Below are positions 35,601 through 42,890 of a stretch of 43,568 nt of DNA, piece by piece; position 1 is the stretch's first letter, and every line of letters begins with the position of its first letter. Source of the stretch: Azospirillaceae bacterium. GTDB taxonomy: Bacteria > Pseudomonadota > Alphaproteobacteria > Azospirillales > Azospirillaceae. The stretch covers positions 1 through 43,568 of the forward strand of contig JANQHG010000046.1 in the NCBI GenBank assembly GCA_028277115.1, given 5' to 3'. The notes beneath the pieces were generated by a model. That model was not told the origin of the DNA and ran no database searches. It saw only the letters and a list, made by a program, of their open reading frames with translations. A program made the translations under genes and the position numbers.

Positions 35601-35882
35601 CTGTTCTACGGCATGGCGAGCGTGATCGCCGGCGGCCTTACGGTCGCAACCCTGATCACCCTCGGGCTGACCCCGGCCTTGTACACGCTGATCTTCGGCA
35701 TTCGCCCCGCCCGGCCCGCGCCGCGCCTCGAAGAACCCGCGCAACACAGCGACGGCGCGGCATTCCTCGATCCCGCCGACCACTTCGGGGGCATGGTGGC
35801 AGGTCGGCTGGGTGAACAACCGGAGGCCGTGATCGACCGCGCCGCCTTTGGGATCGTCAGCGCCGAAAAAGAGCCGGCGTAG
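32649..35882 (+). CDS. RND efflux pump, inner-membrane transporter
   Basis: Proton-driven RND transporter of the AcrB/HAE type. The start MSFSEHAFHHRPVV at 32649 fits the family; a TTG at 32577 overlapping the adaptor stop adds 24 doubtful residues. The 1077-residue product has the usual two repeats of one plus five membrane helices and two large periplasmic loops. In helix 4 the motif reads LLVDNGIVIAED: Asp400 is present, but the second position of the usual DD pair is Asn401. The genuine family C-terminus is near FGIR (1016-1019). The last 58 residues (1020-1077) are hydrophilic and are encoded antisense to a duplicate of the tadA 3' end, so this tail looks newly acquired. Confidence 0.93.
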   Translation: MSFSEHAFHHRPVVLMIVAVLMVYGAVSYLKLPAREDPAITIREAVVTTLYPGLSAERVERLITKTLEEAIRRVPEVEAITSTSLAGRSTIHVEIHDVFFDLDQIWDEVREEIATATADLPAGASQPELNDDFGDVAVVTAALTADGFAMRDMADIAQHIRDTLYTVAGTQRVDLLGVQDERIFIEIENARIAELGITPDRLIGDLETQNVIRPGGTIDTGERDFLIEPTGNFESVAELEETLIRVPDSGDLVPLRDLARVSRATIDPPERRAYHNGVPAIIIAVAMRDDVRVLDYAPRVRALLAALEATLPVGYRLEIVTDQSDQVATAVYGVSASVLQTLAIVCAVVVLFLGLRTGLIVGSIVPAVMLVTLAVMGFTEMPLERMSLATLVIALGLLVDNGIVIAEDFKRRLEDGEDRASALGASGRELALPLLSSTLTTILVFLPLMLAEHVAGEYTRAISLVILISLLTSWLVAITVTPTLCHAFIRIKPRSAGARGGPSQRLFDALTTGYTALLRRLLRRRRLFIALVLALLVGGVAGIAHAPKRFFPDSDRTQVLVYIDLPAGVSSRTTDATLRRVFAALDQPGRLAHVTGHAAYIGFGGPRFVLSLTPVDPAPNRAFMVLDVDTLAHMDATIAELRALLREEFPELSARAARMFLGPSDSGVIEVQVRGPDADYIYAMADRVVAALAAVPGTIDLRHDWENRISRLKVEVDQARARRAGVSSRDVATAMAAYLSGRQVTEFREGDDIFPVMVRAVADERGDLERLRSLTVFPAGGGEPVPLMQVAELRLVNDFAAIAREDLVRTVTVEARNTHLTAEDMVPLITPALDALRAELPPGYEIVFDGVVTKSAEGRAALSANLPLCIALMLVLLVAQFNGYARPAIIVATIPPLLIGASLGLTLSGANFGFMPILGIYALAGIVVNNAIVLIDRIDLERALPGADPHEAVIRAAARRLRPILMTTVTTIFGLSPLIIGRDPLFYGMASVIAGGLTVATLITLGLTPALYTLIFGIRPARPAPRLEEPAQHSDGAAFLDPADHFGGMVAGRLGEQPEAVIDRAAFGIVSAEKEPA
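35676..35880. repeat. Tandem duplication at the RND/tadA junction, copy 1
   Basis: Matches 35922-36117. Over 35731-35880 the offset is a constant 237 bases with about 16 mismatches in 150 by eye (roughly 89 % identical); upstream the match continues at offset 246 through GTACACGC and CTTCGGCAT. On the plus strand it encodes the RND tail; on the minus strand it encodes a recognisable TadA C-terminal fragment (FTQPTCHHAPEVVGG). Confidence 0.9.
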
Positions 35883-35884
35883 GC

Positions 35885-35904
35885 GCTGGGGGTTTCACCC
35901 CAGC
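35885..35904. terminator. Bidirectional hairpin between RND and tadA
   Basis: GCTGGGG (35885-35891) pairs with CCCCAGC (35898-35904) around GTTTCA. It sits between the RND stop (35882) and the tadA stop (35895), at the centre of the duplicated region. Confidence 0.5.
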
Positions 35905-36383
35905 CCAGGGGTGCTACGGGTGCCTGGTACACGCCGCGCTTCGGCATCCGGGCCGCGCCGTGCCGCGAAGAACCCGCGCAGGAGCGCGCCGGCGCGCCGT
36001 TCTTCGATCCCGCCGACCACCTCGGGGGCATGGTGGCAGGTCGGCTGGGTGAACAGCCGGGGGCCGTGATCGACCGCGCCGCCCTTGGGGTCATACGCGC
36101 CGAAAAAGAGCCGGCGGAGCCGGGCAAAGCTGATCGCGGCCGCGCACAGGGCGCACGGCTCGAGCGTGACATAGAGGTCGCAGTCGGGCAGCCGCGGCGC
36201 GGCGCGGGCAGCGCAGGCGGCACGGATCGCCAGCAGTTCGGCGTGGGCGGTCGGGTCGCACAGCTCTTCGACCCGGTTGCCGGCGGCGCCGAGCACGGCG
36301 CCGTCCGCCGCGACCACCACCGCCCCGACCGGGACCTCGCCGCGCGCGCCGGCGGCGGCCGCTTCGGCGAACGCGCGTGCCAT
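35895..36383 (-). CDS. tadA: tRNA adenosine(34) deaminase
   Basis: Zinc-dependent deaminase that converts A34 to inosine in tRNA-Arg(ACG). The 162-residue product has the zinc motif HAE (His47-Glu49) and PCALC (Cys77, Cys80), GEVPVGAVVV near the start, and FFGAYDPKGGAV. ATG at 36383 fits the family start; a GTG at 36461 would add 26 residues of low-complexity type. The usual catalytic core ends near LRGFFAARR; the last 20 residues (ending RSTPGLG) run through sequence that matches the RND 3' end, so its tail was also shaped by the duplication. It is divergent from the dodecin gene. Confidence 0.93.
   Translation of the reverse strand: MARAFAEAAAAGARGEVPVGAVVVAADGAVLGAAGNRVEELCDPTAHAELLAIRAACAARAAPRLPDCDLYVTLEPCALCAAAISFARLRRLFFGAYDPKGGAVDHGPRLFTQPTCHHAPEVVGGIEERRAGALLRGFFAARRGPDAEARRVPGTRSTPGLG
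35922..36117. repeat. Tandem duplication at the RND/tadA junction, copy 2
   Basis: Second copy, nine bases shorter than copy 1. On the minus strand it is the functional 3' end of tadA (about residues 90-153). On the plus strand it still reads in one frame as a relative of the RND end (AWYTPRFGIR against ALYTLIFGIR in the pump, then EEPAQ and DPADH), showing that the duplicated unit included both gene ends. Confidence 0.9.
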
Positions 36384-36496
36384 CGGCGACGAGGGCGCGT
36401 CCGCCGGCGCGGCGACGCTTGCGGGGCGCCCGGGCGGGCTTTTATGCTGGGGGTTCGTCACCGCCGTCCCCGAGCCGCAAAAGGAGCCGCCAGCCC

Positions 36497-36715
36497 ATGA
36501 GCGACCGCACCGTCTATCATAAGGTCGAGCTGGTCGGCACGTCGTCGGACAGCATCGAAGACGCAATCGCCGCCGCGATCGCTCATGCCGGCGCCCACGG
36601 CCACACCGTCGACTGGTTCGAGGTGATCGAAACCCGCGGTGCGGTCAAGGACGGCGCGGTCAGCACCTACCAAGTGGTCCTCAAAGCCGGTGCCCGATTG
36701 CCCGCCGCCCGCTGA
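36497..36715 (+). CDS. Dodecin family flavin-binding protein
   Basis: Small protein that forms hollow dodecamers storing riboflavin or FMN. The 72-residue product matches the family closely: VYHKVELVGTSSDSIEDAI, DWFEVIETRGAV and STYQVVLKAGARL, with the conserved Trp that stacks on the flavin in DWFEV. AAGGAG at 36480-36485 is the ribosome site. The end overlaps the start of the pseudouridine synthase gene, so the two are probably co-translated. Confidence 0.94.
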   Translation: MSDRTVYHKVELVGTSSDSIEDAIAAAIAHAGAHGHTVDWFEVIETRGAVKDGAVSTYQVVLKAGARLPAAR

Positions 36716-37493
36716 CCCGCGCGAGCGGATCGCCAAACGCCTCGCCCGCGCCGGGGTCGCGTCCCGGCGCGACGCCGACCGGATGATCGCCGACCGCCGG
36801 GTCGCGGTCAACGGCACCTTGTTGACCAGCCCTGGCCGCCTGGTCGGCCCGGACGACGCGATCACCGTGGACGGCCGCCCGGTCGCGCTGCCCGAGCCGA
36901 CCCGGCTGTGGCGCTACCACAAGCCCGACGGTCTGGTCACCAGCCGGCGCGACGACCGTGGCCGGCCGACCGTGTTCGAGCGTCTGCCGCCCGAGTTGCC
37001 GCGGGTGATCTCGGTCGGCCGGCTCGATCTGACCAGCGAAGGGCTGTTGTTGCTGACCAATGACGGCGCGCTCGCCCGCCATCTCGAGTTGCCCGGTACC
37101 GGCTGGCTGCGGCGCTACCGGGTGCGCGCGTTCGGGCGCATCGAGGACGAACGGCTGGCCGCGCTGGCGGGCGGGATCACGATCGCCGGCGTCGCCTACG
37201 GGCCGATCGAGGCGCGGGTCGACCGCCGCCAGGGCGGCAATGTCTGGCTCACCGTCGGTTTGCGCGAGGGCCGAAACCGCGAGGTCCGCCGGGTGCTGGA
37301 AGCGCTCGATCTCTCGGTCAACCGGCTGATCCGGGTCGCCTATGGCCCGTTCCAACTCGGCCGCTTGCCGCGCGGCGCGGTCGAGGAGGTGCCCCGCCGG
37401 GTCTTGCGCGAGCAACTCGGCACCGGCTTTACGATCGACAGCGCGCTTGGGCTGGCCGGCGCTGCCGGCCCCACCGGCCGGCGGCGCGGCTGA
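36690..37493 (+). CDS. rRNA pseudouridine synthase, RsuA/RluB family
   Basis: Isomerises a uridine in rRNA (16S or 23S) to pseudouridine. The GTG at 36690, inside the dodecin gene, is the best start and gives 267 residues: S4 RNA-binding domain (about 11-57, RIAKRLARAGVASRRDAD), then the catalytic domain with VGRLDLTSEGLL, where Asp113 is the nucleophile, and REGRNREVRRVLEAL. The Gly/Ala-rich end is unconserved. The exact target (RluB, RluE or RsuA type) cannot be settled by eye. It precedes rsmD by four bases, consistent with an rRNA-modification unit. Confidence 0.92.
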   Translation: MPDCPPPADPRERIAKRLARAGVASRRDADRMIADRRVAVNGTLLTSPGRLVGPDDAITVDGRPVALPEPTRLWRYHKPDGLVTSRRDDRGRPTVFERLPPELPRVISVGRLDLTSEGLLLLTNDGALARHLELPGTGWLRRYRVRAFGRIEDERLAALAGGITIAGVAYGPIEARVDRRQGGNVWLTVGLREGRNREVRRVLEALDLSVNRLIRVAYGPFQLGRLPRGAVEEVPRRVLREQLGTGFTIDSALGLAGAAGPTGRRRG

Positions 37494-37497
37494 TCCG

Positions 37498-38088
37498 ATG
37501 CGGGTGATCGGCGGGTGCCACCGCGGCCGCGCGCTCGAGGCGCCGTGCGATCGTGCGATCCGGCCGACCAGCGACCGCACGCGGGAAGCCCTGTTCAACA
37601 TCCTGACCCACGCCGACTGGCCCGACCCGGTGGTGTGGTCCGGGCTCGCCGGCGCTCGGGTGCTCGATGCCTGCTGCGGCGCCGGCACGCTCGGGATCGA
37701 GGCGCTGTCGCGCGGTGCCGACCATGTGCTGTTCCTCGACCAGGCACCGTCGGCGCTGGCGTTGGTCGGGCGCAACCTCGACCGGCTCGGCGAGCGCCGG
37801 CGCGCCACCCTGATCCGCGGCGACGTCCGCTCGCCGCCGGCACCGGCAGCCGCGCCGGTCGGCCTGTGCCTGATCGACCCGCCCTACGACCTGGCACTCG
37901 CGGGCCCGAGTCTGGCCGCGCTCGCCGCGCGCGGTTGGCTCGCGCCCGGTTGCCTGGTCGCGCTCGAGCATCGGATCGGCCGGCCGCCGGCGCCGACCGT
38001 CGGGCTGGTCCAATTGGATCAGCGTCGCTACGGCGACACCATGGTGACCTTCCTCGGCATCCTCGGCGGGGCAGACGTGCGGACTTGA
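37498..38088 (+). CDS. rsmD: 16S rRNA (guanine(966)-N2)-methyltransferase
   Basis: SAM-dependent methyltransferase acting on G966 of 16S rRNA. The 196-residue product starts MRVIGGCHRGRALEAP, has the RPTSDRTREALFNIL segment typical of RsmD, the SAM-binding VLDACCGAGTLGIEALSRGA, and the catalytic DPPYDL. It begins four bases after the pseudouridine synthase stop. Confidence 0.95.
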   Translation: MRVIGGCHRGRALEAPCDRAIRPTSDRTREALFNILTHADWPDPVVWSGLAGARVLDACCGAGTLGIEALSRGADHVLFLDQAPSALALVGRNLDRLGERRRATLIRGDVRSPPAPAAAPVGLCLIDPPYDLALAGPSLAALAARGWLAPGCLVALEHRIGRPPAPTVGLVQLDQRRYGDTMVTFLGILGGADVRT

Positions 38089-38154
38089 GGGCCTTGTCAC
38101 GCCGGCGCCTTCGGGGCTAGGGTGCGGCGTCCTTCGCGTCCCCGTGGGTCCGGC

Positions 38155-38436
38155 ATGTTCTCGCTTTATCTCTTGATCGACACCGTGCTCGGTCTGTTCA
38201 CCTGGTTGATCCTGGCCTCGGTGATCCTGTCCTGGCTGGTCCAGTTCAATGTCGTCAACACCCGCAACCAGGCGGTGTATATCATCGGGGATTTCCTCTA
38301 CCGGATCACCGAGCCGGTGCTGCGGCCGGTCCGGCGGATGATGCCGCACATGGGCGGGATCGACATCTCGCCGGTGATCGTCTTGTTGCTGGTTTTCTTT
38401 TTGCGCAATCTGCTGGCCGAATACTGGCCACGATAG
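38155..38436 (+). CDS. YggT family membrane protein
   Basis: Small integral membrane protein of poorly known role; relatives are linked to osmotic tolerance and, in Gram-positives, to division-site organisation. The 93-residue product starts MFSLYLLIDTVLGLF, with two hydrophobic segments (about 4-30 and 70-88) around the conserved YRITEPVLRPVRRMMP loop. It is followed closely by the DUF167 gene, the same pairing as yggT-yggU in E. coli. Confidence 0.93.
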   Translation: MFSLYLLIDTVLGLFTWLILASVILSWLVQFNVVNTRNQAVYIIGDFLYRITEPVLRPVRRMMPHMGGIDISPVIVLLLVFFLRNLLAEYWPR

Positions 38437-38446
38437 CGTGTCCGTG

Positions 38447-38788
38447 ATGGCGACCGACGGGGGGCCAAGCCCGCGGTCACCGTTCGTGGCGGTCGCGGAC
38501 GGCGTGCGGGTCGCGCTCAAGATCACCCCGCGTGCGGCCAGGAGCGCCGTGGTCGGGGTGGTCGACGGTGTCGACGGCGACCGCTTGCTCAAGGTCACGG
38601 TCACCGCGGTACCGGCGGACGGCAAGGCCAACGCGGCCGTAACCGCCCTGCTCGCCAAGCTATGGCGGGTGCCCAAATCCGCGCTCACCGTGGTCGCCGG
38701 TGCCACGGAGCGCACCAAGGTGATCCATGTCGCCGGCGACCCGGAGGCCTTGATCGCCGCCATGACCGACAGCCTGCCGCCGTCCTGA
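38447..38788 (+). CDS. DUF167 (YggU) family protein
   Basis: Small conserved protein of unknown function. The product (113 residues from the ATG at 38447; GTG codons at 38438 and 38444 are also possible) has the family stretch [19 protein letters not shown], then [18 protein letters not shown] and the late [16 protein letters not shown]. It sits 10 bases after yggT. Confidence 0.92.
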   Translation: MATDGGPSPRSPFVAVADGVRVALKITPRAARSAVVGVVDGVDGDRLLKVTVTAVPADGKANAAVTALLAKLWRVPKSALTVVAGATERTKVIHVAGDPEALIAAMTDSLPPS

Positions 38789-38844
38789 AAGCACCCGTGG
38801 CCGGGTCGCGGCGCCGGGGATTGCCGCGGGGGAAGAACGGGACG

Positions 38845-39756
38845 ATGGCACGCGCGGAGATCATCGACGGCACGGCGACGGCGCGCGCCTTGCGCGCGCG
38901 GGTCGCGGACGCGACCGCCCGGCTCGCCGCCGACCACGGCGTGGTCCCCGGGCTTGCCGTGGTTCTGGTCGGCGACGATCCGGCCAGCCAGGTCTATGTC
39001 CGCAGCAAGAGCCGCGCGCTCGCCGAGGCCGGCATGGCGGCGTTCGACCATCGGCTCGCCGCCGGCACCACCGCGGACCAACTCGACCAGCTGATCGGCA
39101 GCCTGAACCGCGACCCGCGGGTCTCGGGCATCCTGGTCCAGCTGCCGGTGCCGCCGCCGCTCGAGGTCGCGCGGCTCCAGGCCGCGATCGCCCCCGACAA
39201 GGACGTCGACGGCTTTCACGTGGCCAACGCCGGCCGGTTGGCGCAAGGGTGGCCGGCGCCGGTGCCGTGCACGCCGCTCGGCTGCCTGATCCTGTTGCGC
39301 CAGCGCTTCGGCACCGGTCTGAGCGGGATGCGCGCGCTGGTGGTCGGGCGGTCCAACATTGTCGGCCGGCCGGTGGCGCAGCTGCTGCTGAACGCCGACT
39401 GCACGGTCACCGTCGCCCACTCGCGCACCGCCGACCTCGCCGCCGAGTGCCGGCGCGCCGACATCCTGGTCGCCGCGGCCGGCCGGCCCGGCTTGATCCG
39501 CGGCGACTGGATCAAGCCGGGTGCGACCGTGCTCGACGTCGGGGTGAACCGGCTCGCCCCCGCCGGCGCCGACCCGGGTGCCAAACCGCGCCTGGTCGGC
39601 GACGTCCGGTTCGACGAGGCGGTCGAGGTCGCGGGCGCGATCACCCCGGTCCCGGGCGGGATCGGTCCGATGACGATCGCGTGTCTGCTCGTCAACACCC
39701 TGGCCGCGGCCCAACGGCGGGCCGGCCTGCCCCCGATGCCGGAGGCCGTGCCATGA
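38845..39756 (+). CDS. folD: Methylenetetrahydrofolate dehydrogenase/cyclohydrolase
   Basis: Bifunctional cytosolic enzyme interconverting 5,10-methylene- and 10-formyl-tetrahydrofolate with NADP. The 303-residue product has [11 protein letters not shown] with the catalytic Tyr/Lys pair, [22 protein letters not shown], the nucleotide site [15 protein letters not shown], and [19 protein letters not shown] ribosome site precedes the ATG. The stop overlaps the corA start as ATGA. Confidence 0.96.
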   Translation: MARAEIIDGTATARALRARVADATARLAADHGVVPGLAVVLVGDDPASQVYVRSKSRALAEAGMAAFDHRLAAGTTADQLDQLIGSLNRDPRVSGILVQLPVPPPLEVARLQAAIAPDKDVDGFHVANAGRLAQGWPAPVPCTPLGCLILLRQRFGTGLSGMRALVVGRSNIVGRPVAQLLLNADCTVTVAHSRTADLAAECRRADILVAAAGRPGLIRGDWIKPGATVLDVGVNRLAPAGADPGAKPRLVGDVRFDEAVEVAGAITPVPGGIGPMTIACLLVNTLAAAQRRAGLPPMPEAVP

Positions 39757-40766
39757 TCACCATCCACGCCCGGATCGGCAACAGGTTGATCCGCCAGCGG
39801 CTGACCGAGGACATGGCGATGCCGCCCGAGACCGTGTGGATCGATCTGCACGAGCCGACCGAGGCCGAGCGCCGCCAGATCGCGTCGGCGCTGGCGATCG
39901 ATCTGCCGACCCGCGAGGAGATGAAGGAAATCGAGGCGTCAAGCCAGCTCTATGTCGAGGACGGCTGCATCTATCTGACCACGCCCCTGATCAACCAGGT
40001 CGAGACCTCGCACCCCGAGCATGGCGAGCTGACCTTCGTGTTGGCGCCGCGCCACTTGGTTACCATGCGCTACACCAACCCGCGCTCGTTTGCGACCTTC
40101 GTCGCGCGGGCCCAGCGCCAGCTCGATCTGATGGCGACGCCCGAGGACGTGCTGCTCGGCCTGCTCGACGCGGTGATCGACCGCTTGGCCGATGTGCTCG
40201 AGCTGATCGGGGCGCGGATCGACGCCCTGTCGTCGCAGGTGTTCGAGGCGTCGGCGCGCACCGACGCCGCGGGCAGCTCCGGCGGATCGCGCCGCGCCGG
40301 CGCGCGCAAGCCGCGGACCCTGCAAGAGGTCTTGAGCGCGATCGGCCGCGCCGGCGATCTCAACCACAAGGTGCGGGCCAGCTTGGCTGGGCTCAACCGC
40401 CTGATGGCGTTCTTCGGCACGGTCAGCCAGGCGCGCCTGACCAAGGATCAAAAGCTCCAGGTCAAGACCTTGACCCGCGATTTGCGCTCGCTCAACGAAC
40501 AGGCCGGCTTTCTGGCCCAGGAAGCGAACTTCCTGCTCGACGCCAGCCTCGGCTTGATCAACATCGAACAGAACAATATCGTGAAAATCATGTCGGTTGC
40601 CGCGGTCGCGTTCCTGCCGCCGACCCTGATCGCCAGCATCTACGGCATGAATTTCCGCTTCATGCCCGAGCTGACCTGGGCCTACGGCTATCCCGTGGCG
40701 ATCGGTCTCATGGCGCTTTCGGCAATTATTCCAATTATCTACTTCCTGCGAAAGGGCTGGCTGTGA
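39753..40766 (+). CDS. corA: CorA-type magnesium/divalent cation channel
   Basis: Pentameric inner-membrane channel for Mg or other divalent ions. The 337-residue product has a large cytoplasmic domain, a long helical part, and two C-terminal membrane helices with the selectivity motif GMN (298-300) after the first. A polar serine/glycine/arginine-rich insertion lies near 170-190. GGAGG at 39741-39745 precedes the start. The four-base overlap with folD is probably just operon packing; no functional link is evident. Confidence 0.94.
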   Translation: MITIHARIGNRLIRQRLTEDMAMPPETVWIDLHEPTEAERRQIASALAIDLPTREEMKEIEASSQLYVEDGCIYLTTPLINQVETSHPEHGELTFVLAPRHLVTMRYTNPRSFATFVARAQRQLDLMATPEDVLLGLLDAVIDRLADVLELIGARIDALSSQVFEASARTDAAGSSGGSRRAGARKPRTLQEVLSAIGRAGDLNHKVRASLAGLNRLMAFFGTVSQARLTKDQKLQVKTLTRDLRSLNEQAGFLAQEANFLLDASLGLINIEQNNIVKIMSVAAVAFLPPTLIASIYGMNFRFMPELTWAYGYPVAIGLMALSAIIPIIYFLRKGWL

Positions 40767-40816
40767 CCTGACGGATTCGGTCGGCCTTTGGCCCCGCCGT
40801 CTCGGATCCGCTTGCC

Positions 40817-41518
40817 ATGACCGAACTGACCCTTGCCGTTGCGGTGTTCCTGGTTTTGCACATCGGGATGTCGTCGACACCGCTGCGCGGGCTGATTGCC
40901 CGACGTCTCGGCGAGACCGCGTTTCTCGGCCTGTTTTCCACCACGGCCTTACTCGCGCTCGCCTGGATGGTCACGGCCTATGCCGCCGCCCCGTTCGTCG
41001 AGCTGTGGCCGCCGGCGGTGTGGCTGAACGCGATCACGCTGGTGCTGATGGCGGTTTCGGTGGCCTTGGTGGTCGGCAGTCTGTCGCCGTCGAACGCGGC
41101 GATCGCCGGCCGCTCGCTCGCGATCGACGACAGCGTGCCGGTGCCGCCGGCGGCCGGCGCGCTCCGGATCACCCGCCACCCGATGCTGTGGGGGATCGGT
41201 CTCTGGGCGCTCGGTCACGTCCTGCCGAACGGGGATCTGGCGTCCTTGTTGTTGTTCGGCCCGCTCGGCGCGCTGGCGGTCGCCGGCACCTGGCTGATCG
41301 ACCGCAAGACCGCGGCCCGTCGCCCGGCGGTGTGGCGCCAGCTCCAGGCCGAGACCTCGGTCATGCCATTCGGCGCGATTCTGGCCGGTCGGCAGTCGCT
41401 GCGGCTCGCTGCGGTCGAATACGGTGCGATCCGGCTTGGCATCGCGGCCTTGGTGTTCGCCGCGCTGTTCGCCGCCCATCCGTGGCTGTCGGGTGGTACG
41501 GCGGTGTTTTCGTCCTGA
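40817..41518 (+). CDS. NnrU family membrane protein
   Basis: Integral membrane protein related to NnrU of denitrifiers and to plant Z-ISO carotene isomerase. The 233-residue product has about six hydrophobic segments and family stretches LVLHIGMSSTPLRG near the start and RITRHPMLWGIGLWALGH in the middle, whose His residues are heme-ligand candidates in related proteins. No nitric-oxide reduction gene is nearby, so a denitrification role is not supported here. Confidence 0.9.
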   Translation: MTELTLAVAVFLVLHIGMSSTPLRGLIARRLGETAFLGLFSTTALLALAWMVTAYAAAPFVELWPPAVWLNAITLVLMAVSVALVVGSLSPSNAAIAGRSLAIDDSVPVPPAAGALRITRHPMLWGIGLWALGHVLPNGDLASLLLFGPLGALAVAGTWLIDRKTAARRPAVWRQLQAETSVMPFGAILAGRQSLRLAAVEYGAIRLGIAALVFAALFAAHPWLSGGTAVFSS

Positions 41519-41565
41519 AGACGACTGGGCCGTCCTACCCTGGCTGAAGCGCCGGATGCCCCACC

Positions 41566-41586
41566 TTGGGGGGCGCCAGCCCCCAA
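41566..41586. terminator. Bidirectional hairpin between nnrU-type gene and lppC
   Basis: TTGGGGG (41566-41572) pairs with CCCCCAA (41580-41586), with AA following on the plus strand. It lies in the 97-base gap between convergent genes and resembles, in reverse, the hairpin at 17186-17207. Confidence 0.6.
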
Positions 41587-41615
41587 AACCGGTGCCGTCG
41601 GCCCGCTGTCGCGGA

Positions 41616-42890
41616 TCAGAACCCGACCGGATCAAACTGCTCAGGCGCAGGGTCGATCACCCGCGGCCCGCCCGGCCGCACCTCGAGCACGGCGAGACCA
41701 CGCTCGACCTCGCCGGTCGGCTTGAGCCTGAACAAGCCATCGACGCCGAAAAACCCGTCCGGATTGGTCAGGCGCCCGCGGTCGAACGAGGTCCGCCCCT
41801 CGCGCGCCAGCACCGCCGCCATCGCGGTGCCGTCATACGCCAGCGTGACCAGCCGCGCCGGTTCCTCGCCGTACAGTCTGCGATAGCGTTGCTCGAACGC
41901 GGACCGGCGGTCGGGTGCCGGCGCGGCGTACCACGCCCCGACCAGGCGCGCCAGCCGGCCGGTCGCGGGCACGTCCCACAACCCGGTGCCGAGCAACTGG
42001 ACCGTGGTCCGGTCGATGCCACGGTCTTCGAGCTGTTCCAGGATCACCTCGAGCGGCGGGCCCGCCTCGGCGATCAAGAGCGCGTCGATCGCGGCCGTGC
42101 CGAGTCGACCGGCCGCGCCCGACCCCGGGCGGCCGAACGCACCCGCCAACCGGTCGAGCACCGCCACGATGTCCGAGCCGTCGGGCTGGTACTGCGCGCT
42201 GTGGGCGACCGTGCCGCCCTGGCGCGTGACCTGGCCCGAGAAGGCCCGGACCACCGCAACACCAAAGGCGTTACGCGGCGCCAACACCGCGAACCGCCGC
42301 ATGCCGCGCGACTGGGCAAAGCCGACCACCCGACGCACCTGGTCCGGCGGCGAGAACCCGAAGACATAGACGTCGGGTGCCGCGACCTGCGCGTCGTTGG
42401 AGAAGGTGACGACGCTGATCCCGGCCGCGCGCGCCTGGCCACGCACCGGCGCGACATGGGCCCCAAACAGCGGCCCCAAAATCAGCCGCACCCCTTCGGC
42501 GGTCACCGAGCGCGCGGCGTTGACCGTCCCGGTCGGCGTGCTGCCGGTGTCGCGCGGCAACAGGATCAGGCGTTGTTCGCCGATCTCGAACACCGCCATT
42601 TCGGCCGCGCGCAGCATCGCGCGCCCGACCTCGGCACCGCGGCCCGACAGTGGCACCAAAAAGCCGACCGGCACCGGCTCAGCGGACACCGATGCCGCCG
42701 GGCGCCGGTCCGGCACCGTGCTGGTCGGCACGCCGGTCGGCGGGCCTTGCAGGGTCGGTGGGGGCCCGCTTACCGTCGGGGTACAACCGGCGACGACCGC
42801 CGCGATCGCCAGTCCGACCGCGAGCGTGCGCAGGCTGGGCGGTGCGCCGTCGCGCCGACCAGCCCGGGGGAGTTGATCTGATCTCATCAT
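41616..42890 (-). CDS. LppC/LpoA-like penicillin-binding protein activator (lipoprotein)
   Basis: Outer-membrane lipoprotein with a periplasmic-binding type I fold; in gammaproteobacteria LpoA stimulates PBP1a. The 424-residue product has a signal with lipobox VAGC, so Cys36 would be lipidated, a Pro-rich linker (about 40-72), then VGFLVPLSGRGAEVG and LPRDTGSTPTG of the ligand-binding-like domain. The N-terminal TPR part of E. coli LpoA is missing, as is usual in alphaproteobacteria. Divergent location next to rsmI is conserved in many genomes and supports the call. Confidence 0.9.
   Translation of the reverse strand: MMRSDQLPRAGRRDGAPPSLRTLAVGLAIAAVVAGCTPTVSGPPPTLQGPPTGVPTSTVPDRRPAASVSAEPVPVGFLVPLSGRGAEVGRAMLRAAEMAVFEIGEQRLILLPRDTGSTPTGTVNAARSVTAEGVRLILGPLFGAHVAPVRGQARAAGISVVTFSNDAQVAAPDVYVFGFSPPDQVRRVVGFAQSRGMRRFAVLAPRNAFGVAVVRAFSGQVTRQGGTVAHSAQYQPDGSDIVAVLDRLAGAFGRPGSGAAGRLGTAAIDALLIAEAGPPLEVILEQLEDRGIDRTTVQLLGTGLWDVPATGRLARLVGAWYAAPAPDRRSAFEQRYRRLYGEEPARLVTLAYDGTAMAAVLAREGRTSFDRGRLTNPDGFFGVDGLFRLKPTGEVERGLAVLEVRPGGPRVIDPAPEQFDPVGF

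Noticed and set aside
35682-35880. A second tadA gene or pseudogene as an independent gene call
   Set aside because: Only the last 60 or so codons are present, without the zinc motifs and without a start, and the strand opposite is used by the pump. It is described as a repeat instead.
37429-39714. A 761-residue minus-strand open frame opposite rsmD, yggT, DUF167 and folD
   Set aside because: It spans four well-supported genes on the other strand and has no recognisable domain; a high-GC antisense artefact.
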